Notes: generated by a model from the letters alone, not told the origin. 40,625 bases of DNA from Verrucomicrobiota bacterium (GCA_947454005.1 CANGMH010000003.1:1-40625), one strand, 5' to 3'. Counted from the first letter of the stretch, positions 17,611 to 27,230 are shown. Numbers and translations: made by a program.

Positions 17611-19715
17611 GCTTCCTCGCACCTTTCTTCCTGCTCGGTGGATTGGCTATCGCTCTGCCGGTCGTGTTCCACCTCGTCCGGCGCACGACGCGCGAGCAGA
17701 CGCTCTTCAGCTCGCTGATGTTCCTGCAGCCGTCGCCGCCGCGGCTGACGCGCAAGAGCCGGCTCGAGCACCTGCTGCTGCTCTTGCTGCGTTGCCTCGC
17801 GCTGGCGCTGCTGGCCGTCGGTTTCGCGCGACCGTTCCTCAAGCAATCCGTGCCGCCCGACGACGACCGGGGCGCGGCCCGGCGCATCGTCGTGCTGGTC
17901 GACACCAGCGCCAGCATGCGGCGCGAAGGCCTGTGGGCCGCGGCACGCGGGCAGGCCGAAGCGGCACTCCGCCAAGCCGGCCCGGCGGACCAAGTGGAGC
18001 TGCTGGCTTTCGACCGCGTCGTCACGCCGCTCTTTTCGTTCGACGAGTGGAGGACGACGCCCGCCGGCGACCGCGTCGCGCAGGCCGTCGGCCGGCTGGC
18101 CGCGACCTCGCCCGGATGGTCCTCGACGCAGCTCGGACACGCCCTCGTGCGCGCCGCCGAGGACCTCGCCGGCCCCGACGACGCCGGACAACCGGGTCCT
18201 CGCGAGATCCTGCTCATCAGCGATCTCCAGGAGGGCAGCCGGCTCGAGGCGCTCCAGGCCTATGAATGGCCGAAAGGGATCCGACTGCGCGTCGACCCGG
18301 TGAAGGTCTCGAAGACGAGCAACGCCGGGCTCCAGCTCGTCACGGGATCCGATGACGCCGACCGCGACGCCGGCCCGGTCACGCGCGTCCGCGTCGTCAA
18401 CGCGGCCGGGTCGAAGCGCGAGCAGTTCCCGGTCGGTTGGGCGCGTCCGGACGCGCCGGACCTCGTCGGCGCCGCGGTCGAGGTCTATGTGCCGCCCGGA
18501 CAGAGCCGCATCGTCTCCGTGCCCGCGCCGACCAACGCGCCGGGCCTCTCCAGGATCGTGCTCCGAGGCGACGACGACCCGTTCGACGATTCCGTCTTCG
18601 TCGTCCCGACCGAGGCCGCGCGGACGGGCATCCTGTATCTCGGCGACGATGACGCGACGGACACGCGCCAGCCGCTCTTCTTCCTGCGCCGCGCGCTTCC
18701 CGCCACCCGTCGGCAGGCGATCCAGGTCGTCGCACGGAAGTCGTCCGAAGCGGTGCCGGCGACCGATGTCGACGCGGCGGACCTCTTCGTCATCACCGAC
18801 CCGCTGGCGGACGCCGGAGCCGACGCGGTGCGGAAGCGGATCCTCGCCGGAAAGACCGCCCTGTTCGCACCGAAGAGCAACGCCTCGGCGACGACGCTCG
18901 CACGGTTGCTCGGTCTGCCTTCCTTGGTGATGGGCGAGACGAAGCCGGAGAAGTACGCGATGCTCGCCGAGATCGACTTCCGGAGTCCGCTGTTCGCGCC
19001 GTTCGCCGACCCGCGCTTCAGCGATTTCACCAAGATCCACTTCTGGCGGCATCGGCAGCTCGATGCGGCGGCGGTCCCCGGCGCGCGCATCCTCGCGAAG
19101 TTCGATTCCGGCGCGCCGGCGGTGCTGGAGGTGCCGGTCGGCAAGGGCCGCGTGATGGTGCTCACCTCCGGTTGGCAACCGGAGGACAGCCAGCTCGCGC
19201 TGTCGTCGAAGTTCGTGCCGCTGCTCTATTCCTTGATCGAGCTCGGTGGTGACGGCGCCGCTCCGGCCACGCAGGCGACGGTCGGCGACCGCGTGCCGCT
19301 GGCCGCGATGTCCGGCGCGACGACATTGCGGATGCCGGACGGAACCTCGGTCACGTTGCCGTCGGGTGCGACGGATTTCGCGACCGCCGCCGGCCCGGGG
19401 ATCTACTCGGTCGCGTCCGCGGCGGGATCCGCTCCGCGACGTTTCGCGGTGAACCTCGATCCGGCCGAGACACGCACCGCGCCGCTCTCCGAGGACGACC
19501 TCTCGCGCCTCGGCGTGCCGGTCACCCACGCGGCGCAACCGGACGCGGCCCGGTCGACGGAGAAAAAGCTCGTTCTCCAGAGCCTGGAGGCGGAGAGCCG
19601 GCAGAAGATCTGGCGCTCGATGCTCATCGCGGCGCTCGCGGTGCTGGCCGCCGAATCGGCGCTCGCCGGTTGGACCGCCCGGCGCACAATGCCCACGGAA
19701 GGAACCCCCGCATGA
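17607..19715 (+). CDS. BatA-like membrane protein with von Willebrand factor A domain
   Basis: The 702-aa protein starts with the BatA N-terminal double-transmembrane module: helix 1 ~5-24 (FLAPFFLLGGLAIALPVVFH), a basic loop containing SSLMFLQ, and helix 2 ~55-75. A VWA domain follows with the MIDAS motif D99-T-S-A-S103. Residues ~330-600 contain a second alpha/beta region and end in a C-terminal helix (~675-690). VWA domains bind partners through a divalent metal. With two helices in front and one behind, the large middle would be periplasmic if topology follows BatA. It overlaps both neighbours by four bases (ATGA at 17607 and 19712), so it is coupled to DUF58 and DUF4175. Confidence 0.9.
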   Translation: MSFLAPFFLLGGLAIALPVVFHLVRRTTREQTLFSSLMFLQPSPPRLTRKSRLEHLLLLLLRCLALALLAVGFARPFLKQSVPPDDDRGAARRIVVLVDTSASMRREGLWAAARGQAEAALRQAGPADQVELLAFDRVVTPLFSFDEWRTTPAGDRVAQAVGRLAATSPGWSSTQLGHALVRAAEDLAGPDDAGQPGPREILLISDLQEGSRLEALQAYEWPKGIRLRVDPVKVSKTSNAGLQLVTGSDDADRDAGPVTRVRVVNAAGSKREQFPVGWARPDAPDLVGAAVEVYVPPGQSRIVSVPAPTNAPGLSRIVLRGDDDPFDDSVFVVPTEAARTGILYLGDDDATDTRQPLFFLRRALPATRRQAIQVVARKSSEAVPATDVDAADLFVITDPLADAGADAVRKRILAGKTALFAPKSNASATTLARLLGLPSLVMGETKPEKYAMLAEIDFRSPLFAPFADPRFSDFTKIHFWRHRQLDAAAVPGARILAKFDSGAPAVLEVPVGKGRVMVLTSGWQPEDSQLALSSKFVPLLYSLIELGGDGAAPATQATVGDRVPLAAMSGATTLRMPDGTSVTLPSGATDFATAAGPGIYSVASAAGSAPRRFAVNLDPAETRTAPLSEDDLSRLGVPVTHAAQPDAARSTEKKLVLQSLEAESRQKIWRSMLIAALAVLAAESALAGWTARRTMPTEGTPA

Positions 19716-22700
19716 CCGACAGCTTGCTCAGAGCCCGGATCCGACCGGTCGTGCGCCGCCACGCGAGGGTCCGCTTGCTGCTCGCGCTCGCCGCCTGGTG
19801 GCTCGTCGCCGCGCTGGTCGCGGGCGCGGCTCTGTGGCTCCAGAAGGTCGCGGCCATCGGTTCGGCGCGGACGCTCCCGGTCCTGGTCGTGCTCGGAGCC
19901 GTCGGGTCGGTCGTCGTGATCGTCCTCCAGGCCCGGTCCAAGCCCGATGTGCGGGCCGTCGCGCGCGCGATCGAGCGGCGATATCCGGACCTGCGCGGAT
20001 TGTTGCTCACCGTCGTGCAACAGGAGGCCGACGAGGCGGGCCGCTTCAGCTTCCTCCAGCAGCGCGTGCTGCGGGACGCGGTGGAGCACAGCGTCCGCAA
20101 CCGTTGGCGCCGCGCGGTGCCATGGTGGCAGTCGGCCGGATCGCACGTCGTCCATCTCGCTACCTTCGCCGTCTTCGTCGCTTTGCTCGGCCCGTTGCGC
20201 GTGCCGCCCGGCCCCAAGGCCCGTTCGCGGCTCAAGGTCGTCTTCACCGGCATCGAGGTGACGCCGGGCGATGTGAGCATCGAACGGGGTGAAAGCCTCG
20301 TGGTGCTGGTCCGGTTCGGCACGGCGCCGAAGGAGGCGGAGCTCGTGATCGAAGGCATCCCGGGCAAGCCCATGCGGATCCCGTTGACCCGCAGCCTGGC
20401 GGATCCGGTGTTCGGCGGCAGCGTCCCGGACGTCAGCAGCAACTTCACCTACCGCGTCGCGTACGGCACCGCCGAGACGCGGTCCTACAAGGTCGCCGTG
20501 TTCGAGCATCCCAAGCTCGAACGCTCCGACGCCGACCTCGCGTTCCCCGCCTACACCGGGCTCTCGCCGAGGCACATCGACGACACCCGGCGCATCAGCG
20601 CCGTCGAGGGCACCACGGTGGACCTCGCGCTCCAGCTCAACAAACCGGTCGCCTCCGCCACGCTCGTCCCTCGCGGCACCAACGCGCCGTCGTTGGCGCT
20701 CACGGTCGGCACCAACCGGCCGACCGCGTCGCTCGTCGGCCACGTGCCGGTCGGGAGCACCACCTACGACCTTCGCCTCGTCGATGCCGACGGCCGCTCG
20801 AACAAGGTCGCGGCACAGTTCGTGTTCGAGGCGCAACCGAACCGCCCGCCGGACCTCAAGCTCGCCTCGCCCCGCGGCGACCAACGTCCGTCCGCGCTCG
20901 AGGAGATCACCTTCGGCGGAACGGTCTGGGACGACTTCGGCGTGCAGCGGTTCGGGTTGGCCTTCACGCAGGTCGGTCAGGAGACGCAGTTCGTCGAGCT
21001 CGGCCGCGAGGTGCCGGCGAAGGACAAGCGCGAGTTCCGTCACCTGCTCCGGTTGGAGGACCTCGGGGCGAAGCCCGACCATGTCGTCGCGTGGTTCGCC
21101 TGGGCCGACGACATCGGTCCCGACGGCAAGACGCGCCGCACGACCGGCGACCTGTTCTTCGCCGAGGTGAGGCCGTTCGAGGAGATCTTCCGTGAAGGCG
21201 AAGGCCAGGGCGGCGGCGAAGAGGAGCCCGGCGGCGGCGGACAAGGCCAGGGCAACCCGACGACCAAGCTCGCCGATCTCCAGAAGCAGATCATCAACGC
21301 GACTTGGCGCCTCCAACGCGACCAGCGCGCGAAGCCGGCCAAGGACGCCGGATCGTCCGCGCCGACGAAGAAGGGCACGTCGTCCCTCGACGCCCCGGAT
21401 GATCGTCCTGCCGAGCCTGGATCCATCCGGCAACAGATCGCGGAGATGCGCCGCGGCTTCTCCGGCGGTGCGGACGGTCTCATGGCGCAGCGCGCGCGGG
21501 CCGGCTCCGATGCCGAGGCGGCCGACGCGCCCAAGCGTCCCGCCCGTCGGGGCACCGATGCCGTCGCCCGGCCTGCGAAAGCTCCAGCACCCGTCCGCTA
21601 CGAGGACGACCTCGCGGTCGTCCGCGGATCGGCCGTCGATGCCATCGAACAGGCCAAGGCCACGATGGAGCGCCAGCAATCCCCCGGCGCGAAGACCCTG
21701 TGGTCAGCCGCCATCTCGCAGATGGAGCGGTCGCTCGAGGAGCTCGACAAGGCGAAGGGTTCACCGGCCGCGCTCGCCGATGCGCTGGTCGCCGAGCAGG
21801 CCGCTTATCAGGCGTTGCTCAAGCTACAGGCCCGCGAGACCTCCGTGACCCGCTCGCGGAGCCGCGGCCAGGGCCAGCAACAAGGCGATCAACGGAACCA
21901 GCGGCAACTCGACGAGCTGGAGCTCACCCAATCCGAGGACCGCTACGAGACCCAGCGGCAGGCCCGTGCGCCGCAGGACGAGAGCCGCCGCGAGCAGCTC
22001 CAGGTGCAGGACCGCCTCAAGGAGCTCGCGCGCCGCCAGGAAGACGTGAACGAGCGCCTCAAGGAGCTCCAGACCGCGCTCCAGGAGGCTAAGACCGAGA
22101 AAGAACGCGAAGAGGTCCGCCGCCAGCTCAAGCGCCTCCAAGAAGAGCAGAAGAAGCAGGTCGCCGAGATCGACGAACTCCAGCAGCGCATGGACCGCCC
22201 CGAGAACCAGGCGGGGATGGCCGAGCAGCGCAAGCAGCTCGACCAGACCCGGGACGACCTCCAGCGCGCCGCCGAGGCGACCGGCGACGGCAAGGTCCAG
22301 CAGGCCCTCGCCGCCGGCACCCGGGCCCAGCGCCAGCTCCAGGAGATGCGCGACGAGCTCCGCAAGCAGAACTCCAGCGAGTTCGCCGAGGAGATGCGCC
22401 AGATGCGCGAACAGGCCCGCGAGCTCGCGCGCAAGGAAGAGGAGGTCGCCAAGAAGATCGAGGCGTTGGACGCCCCGGACCGCAAGACGCTCGGCGGATC
22501 CGACGAACGCCAGAAGGCCATCGACCTGCTCGACCAGCAGCGGGCCCGCATGACCAACCTCCTCGCCCGCGCCACCCAGGTGTCGCAGCAGGCCGAGTCC
22601 TCCGAACCGCTCGTCTCGCGCCAGCTCTACGACACCCTCCGCAAGGCCAGCCAGGCCGACGCCGAGACCGCGAAGAAGCTGCAGGAGGACCTGATCCGCA

Positions 22701-23743
22701 ACCGCATGATGACGCGCGGCCTCTACGACCGCTTGCAGGACAAGTCCTCGCAGGACGGCTCGAAAGCCATCGAACTCACCGCCGAGATGCTCCGCCAAGG
22801 CCAGGACGTCCCGGCCCGTGCCTCGGAAGCCCGCGCCCGGGCGGCCATCGACGCTCTCCGGCAAGGCGTCGAACACGCGGCCGAAAAGGTCCTCGGCGAC
22901 GACACCGACGCGCTGCGCTTGGCCCAACAGGAACTGGACTCGCTCACCCAGCAACTCGATCGCGAGATGGCCCCGGCCGGCGACGCCGCCCAGCGCTCCG
23001 GCACCAACTCCGTCAGCCAAACCAAAGGTGCCGCACAGGCCAGCTCTTCCGGAAAGGAAGGAACCGGACCACAGCCCGGCCAAGGGTCCGCCCAGGACGG
23101 CGAAGCGAAGGACCCTACGGCAACGGCCCAGACCCAGGGCGCGGCTCCCGGTGAACCAGGGCGTCAACCCGGAACAGGTGACGCCCAAGGACAAGGCCCG
23201 GGCCGGCCGCAGCCATCCGGTGAAGCCGGACAACAGGCGTCGCAACCCGGAGGCAGGCAACCCGGCAACGGACGGCAGCCGGGATCCCCGCAGCAAGGCG
23301 GACGTCCGGATCCCGCCGGCCGCGGCGGGCTCGATCTCAGTCAGCTGCTCGGCGGTCGCCAGGACCGCGGAGGAGGCGGTAGCGGCGGGGGCGCCGATGC
23401 CGCGGGCCCGATCACCGGTGGCGATTTCGCGCCGTGGGCCGACCGCCTGCGCGACGTCGAGGACATGGTGGACCAACCGGATCTCCGCAGCAGCCTCGCC
23501 ACGGCGCGCGAGCAGGCGCGCCTGATGCGCCTCGAATACCGCCGGGACCTCAAGAAGCCCGACTGGGCGGACGTCCGGCTCAAGGTCGTGAAGCCGCTCG
23601 TCGAGGTCCGGGAACGCATCCGCGAAGAGCTCGCCCGCCGCACCACGGAGGAGACCTTGGTGCCCATCGACCGCGACCCGGTGCCGACGCGCTATTCCGA
23701 GCTCGTGCGCCGCTACTACGAGGATCTGGGGAAGGACAAGTGA
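19712..23743 (+). CDS. DUF4175-family large membrane protein with long coiled coil
   Basis: The 1343-aa product has helices at ~21-45, ~54-72 and ~137-155, then several beta-rich Ig-like stretches to about residue 480. A Gly/Glu-rich linker (EGQGGGEEEPGGGGQGQGN) leads to a very long charged helical region (~640-1060) with heptad patterns and many Gln, Lys, Glu and Arg residues. Next is a Gln/Gly/Pro-rich low-complexity stretch (~1095-1220) and a conserved C-terminal segment (WADRLRDVEDMVDQPDLR onward). This matches DUF4175, which accompanies MoxR/BatA clusters. It is probably anchored in the inner membrane with a rod-like periplasmic part spanning toward the outer membrane. The ATG at 19712 overlaps the previous stop (ATGA); an in-frame upstream codon at 19670 would overlap BatA more. 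Confidence 0.87.
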   Translation: MTDSLLRARIRPVVRRHARVRLLLALAAWWLVAALVAGAALWLQKVAAIGSARTLPVLVVLGAVGSVVVIVLQARSKPDVRAVARAIERRYPDLRGLLLTVVQQEADEAGRFSFLQQRVLRDAVEHSVRNRWRRAVPWWQSAGSHVVHLATFAVFVALLGPLRVPPGPKARSRLKVVFTGIEVTPGDVSIERGESLVVLVRFGTAPKEAELVIEGIPGKPMRIPLTRSLADPVFGGSVPDVSSNFTYRVAYGTAETRSYKVAVFEHPKLERSDADLAFPAYTGLSPRHIDDTRRISAVEGTTVDLALQLNKPVASATLVPRGTNAPSLALTVGTNRPTASLVGHVPVGSTTYDLRLVDADGRSNKVAAQFVFEAQPNRPPDLKLASPRGDQRPSALEEITFGGTVWDDFGVQRFGLAFTQVGQETQFVELGREVPAKDKREFRHLLRLEDLGAKPDHVVAWFAWADDIGPDGKTRRTTGDLFFAEVRPFEEIFREGEGQGGGEEEPGGGGQGQGNPTTKLADLQKQIINATWRLQRDQRAKPAKDAGSSAPTKKGTSSLDAPDDRPAEPGSIRQQIAEMRRGFSGGADGLMAQRARAGSDAEAADAPKRPARRGTDAVARPAKAPAPVRYEDDLAVVRGSAVDAIEQAKATMERQQSPGAKTLWSAAISQMERSLEELDKAKGSPAALADALVAEQAAYQALLKLQARETSVTRSRSRGQGQQQGDQRNQRQLDELELTQSEDRYETQRQARAPQDESRREQLQVQDRLKELARRQEDVNERLKELQTALQEAKTEKEREEVRRQLKRLQEEQKKQVAEIDELQQRMDRPENQAGMAEQRKQLDQTRDDLQRAAEATGDGKVQQALAAGTRAQRQLQEMRDELRKQNSSEFAEEMRQMREQARELARKEEEVAKKIEALDAPDRKTLGGSDERQKAIDLLDQQRARMTNLLARATQVSQQAESSEPLVSRQLYDTLRKASQADAETAKKLQEDLIRNRMMTRGLYDRLQDKSSQDGSKAIELTAEMLRQGQDVPARASEARARAAIDALRQGVEHAAEKVLGDDTDALRLAQQELDSLTQQLDREMAPAGDAAQRSGTNSVSQTKGAAQASSSGKEGTGPQPGQGSAQDGEAKDPTATAQTQGAAPGEPGRQPGTGDAQGQGPGRPQPSGEAGQQASQPGGRQPGNGRQPGSPQQGGRPDPAGRGGLDLSQLLGGRQDRGGGGSGGGADAAGPITGGDFAPWADRLRDVEDMVDQPDLRSSLATAREQARLMRLEYRRDLKKPDWADVRLKVVKPLVEVRERIREELARRTTEETLVPIDRDPVPTRYSELVRRYYEDLGKDK

Positions 23744-23781
23744 TGCGCGCCGCAGCCATGTTCCCGAGGCCGAACGGATGA
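23743..23781 (+). other. Possible 12-codon coupling ORF between DUF4175 and VWA genes
   Basis: The DUF4175 stop forms TGATG at 23741-23745. An ORF of 12 codons starting there (MRAAAMFPRPNG) ends in GGATGA, whose ATG is the start of the next gene (23778). It would carry ribosomes across an otherwise 34-bp gap. It may be chance or the remnant of an earlier start. Confidence 0.25.
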
Positions 23782-26156
23782 CCTTCGCCTCCCTCACCTT
23801 CTCGCGGCCCGACGGGTTGCTGCCGCTCTCGGTCGCGCTGGCGGCCGTGGCCGTGCTGCTCGCATGGAGCTATCGGTCGATGCCCGGCGGTCGCCTGCGC
23901 TGGGCCTGCCTCGGGCTCAAGCTCGTCGGCCTCGCGGCGCTCGCGGCGTGCCTGCTGGAGCCGCTCTGGACCGGCCGGCGCGCGCGGCCGGGCGCGAACC
24001 TCTTCGCGGTGGTGGCCGACAATTCCCGGAGCCTGCAGGTCCGCGACGCCGGCGACGCCCGGACGCGCGGCGAAGAACTCCGCGAGCTGCTCGATCCGGG
24101 CCGTTCCGCCTGGCCCGGGAAACTGGCGGAAGGATTCGACGTCCGGCGCTACGCCTTCGACGCGCGGATCCAGAACGTGCGCGATTTCGCGGAGCTCGAT
24201 TTCACCGGCCGCTCGTCCGCGATCGGCGCGGCCCTGCGCGGCCTCGCGGAGCGCTCCAAGGGACGTCCCCTCGCCGGCATCCTCTTGTTCACGGACGGCA
24301 ACGCCACCGACATCCTTGGCGCGTTGCCCGACCTCGCGGGCGTGCCGCCGGTCTATCCCGTCGTCCTCGGCCGGCGCGACGCCGTGAAGGACATCTCGCT
24401 GCGCCAGGTCACGGTGAGCCAGACGGTCTTCGAGGACGCGCCGGTCACGGTCCAGGCCGACGTCACGTCCGCAGGTTTCGGCGGCGAGAAGGTGCTGGCC
24501 CGGCTCCGCGACCGGACGGGCAAGGTGATGGCCGAGCAGACCGTCCGCGGGCGGGCCGACGGAGAAGGCGCCGCGCTGCGCTTCAACGTGAAACCCGAGA
24601 AGCCCGGCGTGTCGTTCTACCAGCTGCGCGTCGGCACCGCGTCGGAGATCGACCGGGGCGGTGCGGCGACGAACTCCGCCGAGGCCACCTTGGCCAACAA
24701 CGCGCGCGTGGTCGTCGCCGACCGCGGGCAGGGCCCGTTCCGCGTGCTGTACGTCGCCGGCCGGCCCAACTGGGAGTTCAAGTTCCTCAACCGCGCCGTC
24801 GCCGAGGACGACCAGGTGCAGATGGTCGGGCTCATCCGCATCGCCAAACGAGAGCCGAAGTTCGAGTTCCGCGGTCGCGCGGGCGAGACGAGCAACCCGC
24901 TTTTCCGCGGCTTCGGCGACCAGACGCGCGAAGCGACCGAGCGCTACGACCAACCCGTGCTCACGCGGCTCAACACGCGCGACGAGGTCGAGCTGCGGAG
25001 CGGGTTCCCGCGCACCGCGGAGGAGCTGTACGGCTACCAGGCGGTGATCGTCGACGACCTCGAGGCGGAGTTCTTCACGCCCGAGCAGGCGCTGCTGCTG
25101 CAGAAGTTCGTGTCCGAGCGCGGCGGCGGATTCCTGATGCTCGGCGGCATGGAATCGTTCCAAGAGGGCCACTACCAGCGCACGCCCATCGGCGACATGC
25201 TGCCGGTCTATCTCGACCGCGCGGCATCGGTGCATCCGGCCGGTCCGCTGAAGTTCGGGCTCGCCCGAGAAGGCTGGCTGCAACCGTGGGCCCGCGTGCG
25301 CGACAACGAATCCGACGAACGGACGCGCATCGACGGCATGCCCGGCTTCGAGGTCTTCAACCCCGTCCACGGCATCAAACCCGGGGCGAGCGTGGTCGCC
25401 ACCGTCGCGGACGCCGCCGGCAAGGAGCATCCCGCCCTCGTCATCCAGCGGTTCGGCCGCGGCCGCACCGCCGCGCTCCCCGTCGGCGACGTCTGGCGCT
25501 GGGGAATGAAGGATGCCGCCGCCCACGCCGACATGGACAAATCATGGCGCCAGCTCGTGCGCTGGCTCATCTCGGATGTGCCGGAACGCGTCGAGCTCTC
25601 GGTCGAGCCGGTCCCCGACGACGCGGACGGCGCGGTCCGCCTCCAGGTGCGCGTCCGCGACCCGAGGTACCAGCCGGTCGACGACGCGTCGGTCGGCATC
25701 ACAGTCGAGCCGGTCGTCTTCGACGCGGACCCGGCGAGCGGCGCCGCCGGCCCGATGCGGCTCCAGGCCGAGGCCTCCTCGACCGAGCCCGGATTGTACG
25801 AGGCGACCTACGTGCCGAGGCTCAGCGGCGGGTTCAAGGCGACCGCCGGCGCGACCAATTCGATGGGCGGCACGATCGGCCGCGACGAGGCGGGCTGGAG
25901 CTCGGACCCCGCCGCCGAGGAGTTCCGCTCCTTGGTGCCCGACCTCGCGCGGATGGAGGAGATCGCCAAGCGCACCGGCGGCGAGGTGGTCCCGGCCGCC
26001 AAGCTCGATACCTTCGTCGCCGGCCTGCCGATGCGCCGCGCGCCGGTGATGGAGGCCTGGTCGCAGCCGCTCTGGAACACGCCGTTGGTCTTCGCCCTCG
26101 CCTTGGTCTGCTTGGTCGCGGAATGGGGCCTGCGCCGATGGAAAGGCATGCCATGA
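23778..26156 (+). CDS. VWA / glutamine-amidotransferase-like membrane protein
   Basis: The 792-aa protein has two N-terminal helices (~14-33 and ~43-62) and a VWA-type metal site D81-N-S-R-S85 on strand LFAVVADNSRS. An Ig-like stretch is followed by a class-I glutamine-amidotransferase-like fold (VLYVAGRPNWEFKFLNRAV, later AVIVDDLEAEFFTPEQALLL and ERGGGFLMLGGMESFQEG). A C-terminal helix (~770-789) ends it. No Cys-His-Glu triad is obvious, so the GATase-like domain is probably a non-catalytic scaffold, as in many relatives. It would sit in the inner membrane with most mass in the periplasm, alongside BatA. It is preceded by a 12-codon coupling ORF and overlaps the next gene by four bases (ATGA at 26153). 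Confidence 0.88.
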   Translation: MTFASLTFSRPDGLLPLSVALAAVAVLLAWSYRSMPGGRLRWACLGLKLVGLAALAACLLEPLWTGRRARPGANLFAVVADNSRSLQVRDAGDARTRGEELRELLDPGRSAWPGKLAEGFDVRRYAFDARIQNVRDFAELDFTGRSSAIGAALRGLAERSKGRPLAGILLFTDGNATDILGALPDLAGVPPVYPVVLGRRDAVKDISLRQVTVSQTVFEDAPVTVQADVTSAGFGGEKVLARLRDRTGKVMAEQTVRGRADGEGAALRFNVKPEKPGVSFYQLRVGTASEIDRGGAATNSAEATLANNARVVVADRGQGPFRVLYVAGRPNWEFKFLNRAVAEDDQVQMVGLIRIAKREPKFEFRGRAGETSNPLFRGFGDQTREATERYDQPVLTRLNTRDEVELRSGFPRTAEELYGYQAVIVDDLEAEFFTPEQALLLQKFVSERGGGFLMLGGMESFQEGHYQRTPIGDMLPVYLDRAASVHPAGPLKFGLAREGWLQPWARVRDNESDERTRIDGMPGFEVFNPVHGIKPGASVVATVADAAGKEHPALVIQRFGRGRTAALPVGDVWRWGMKDAAAHADMDKSWRQLVRWLISDVPERVELSVEPVPDDADGAVRLQVRVRDPRYQPVDDASVGITVEPVVFDADPASGAAGPMRLQAEASSTEPGLYEATYVPRLSGGFKATAGATNSMGGTIGRDEAGWSSDPAAEEFRSLVPDLARMEEIAKRTGGEVVPAAKLDTFVAGLPMRRAPVMEAWSQPLWNTPLVFALALVCLVAEWGLRRWKGMP

Positions 26157-27187
26157 CCGGACCACTCGACATCGTCCCGGCCGCGCGCCAAAGCCTCGCC
26201 GGTTGGATCCGGCTGCTCGGTGCGCTCGTCGTGCTCGCCTCTTCCCTGCCCGCGCGATCGGCCACGACCTCCACCAACGACACGCCGACGCTCCTCATCG
26301 TCGTCGGCGCGCCGGGCGAGGCCGATTACGCGACGAACTTCGTCCGGCAGGCCGCCCAGTGGGAGAAGCTGGGCGAGCAGGCCGGAGCGAAGCGGACGAC
26401 CTTGGGCATCGGCGACGCCGGGACGACCGACGACTTCGCGCTGCTCCGCTCCGCGATCGAGGCCGAACCGACGGAAGGCGCGGCGGCGCTCTGGATCGTG
26501 CTGATCGGGCACGGCACGTACGACGGCCGCGACGCGAAGTTCAACCTGCGCGGCCCGGACCTCGCGGCGGCCGACCTCGCGCTCTGGCTGAAGCCCTTCC
26601 ACCGGCCCGTCGCGGTGATCGACACCTCGTCCGCGAGCGGGCCTTTCCTCAAGCCGTTGTCGGCCCCGGGCCGCGTGGTGGTGACGGCGACGCGGAGCGG
26701 CAACGAGCAGAGCTTCGCGCGGTTCGGCGGGTCCTTGGCCGACGCCATCGCCGATCCGGCGTCGGACCTGGACCAGGACGGACAGACATCGCTGCTCGAA
26801 GCGTTCCTGAGCGCGTCGGCGAAGGTCGCGGAGTTCTACAAGACCGCCGACCGTCTCGCGACGGAGCACGCGCTCGTCGACGACAACGGCGACGGCCTGG
26901 GGACGCCGGCCGATTGGTTCCGCGGCACGCGCGCCATCAAGAAGGCCAAGGACGACAAAGCGCTCGACGGCCTCCGGGCACGTCAGATGCATCTCGTCCG
27001 GAGCCCCGACGAACGCTCGATGGATCCCGCCGTCCGCGCCCGTTGCGACGAGCTGGAGCTGGCCATCGAGAAACATCGCGAGGCGCGTCCGACGATGTCC
27101 GACGACGAATATTTCCGCGGCCTGGAGACGCTGCTGCGGGAGATCGCGCGGCTCCGGATCGAGCCGACCTCGGATCCGGCGCGGTGA
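26153..27187 (+). CDS. Secreted caspase-fold-like protein with serines at the cysteine site and EF-hand-like loops
   Basis: The 344-aa protein has a signal/anchor helix (~18-35). A caspase/legumain-like alpha/beta domain follows: strand TLLIVVGAPG, then WIVLIGHGTYDG with H120 in the position of the catalytic histidine, then VAVIDTSSASGPFL, where caspase-fold peptidases have an Asp-x-Cys motif. Here only serines (S159, S160) are present, so it is probably a pseudo-enzyme or uses an unusual nucleophile. Two EF-hand-like loops follow: D205-x-D207-x-D209-G-Q-x-S213-x-x-E216, and a second at 243-254 (D243, N245, D247, T251, D254). The C-terminus is helical. It closes the operon, overlapping the VWA gene by ATGA, and is followed by a heptamer repeat. 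Confidence 0.8.
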   Translation: MTGPLDIVPAARQSLAGWIRLLGALVVLASSLPARSATTSTNDTPTLLIVVGAPGEADYATNFVRQAAQWEKLGEQAGAKRTTLGIGDAGTTDDFALLRSAIEAEPTEGAAALWIVLIGHGTYDGRDAKFNLRGPDLAAADLALWLKPFHRPVAVIDTSSASGPFLKPLSAPGRVVVTATRSGNEQSFARFGGSLADAIADPASDLDQDGQTSLLEAFLSASAKVAEFYKTADRLATEHALVDDNGDGLGTPADWFRGTRAIKKAKDDKALDGLRARQMHLVRSPDERSMDPAVRARCDELELAIEKHREARPTMSDDEYFRGLETLLREIARLRIEPTSDPAR

Positions 27188-27195
27188 GCGGCGGA

Positions 27196-27230
27196 TCGGG
27201 TCTCGGGTCTCGGGTCTCGGGTCTCGGGTC
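27196..27230. repeat. Perfect heptamer array, five copies of TCGGGTC
   Basis: Five uninterrupted copies of the 7-mer TCGGGTC lie nine bases after the last operon gene's stop codon. The phase GGGTCTC matches the degenerate array at 7490-7524. It is too regular to be chance and is prone to slippage. Confidence 0.9.

Noticed and set aside
23778-26156. Active glutamine amidotransferase
   Set aside because: The fold is suggested but no nucleophile elbow with Cys and no His-Glu pair could be identified.
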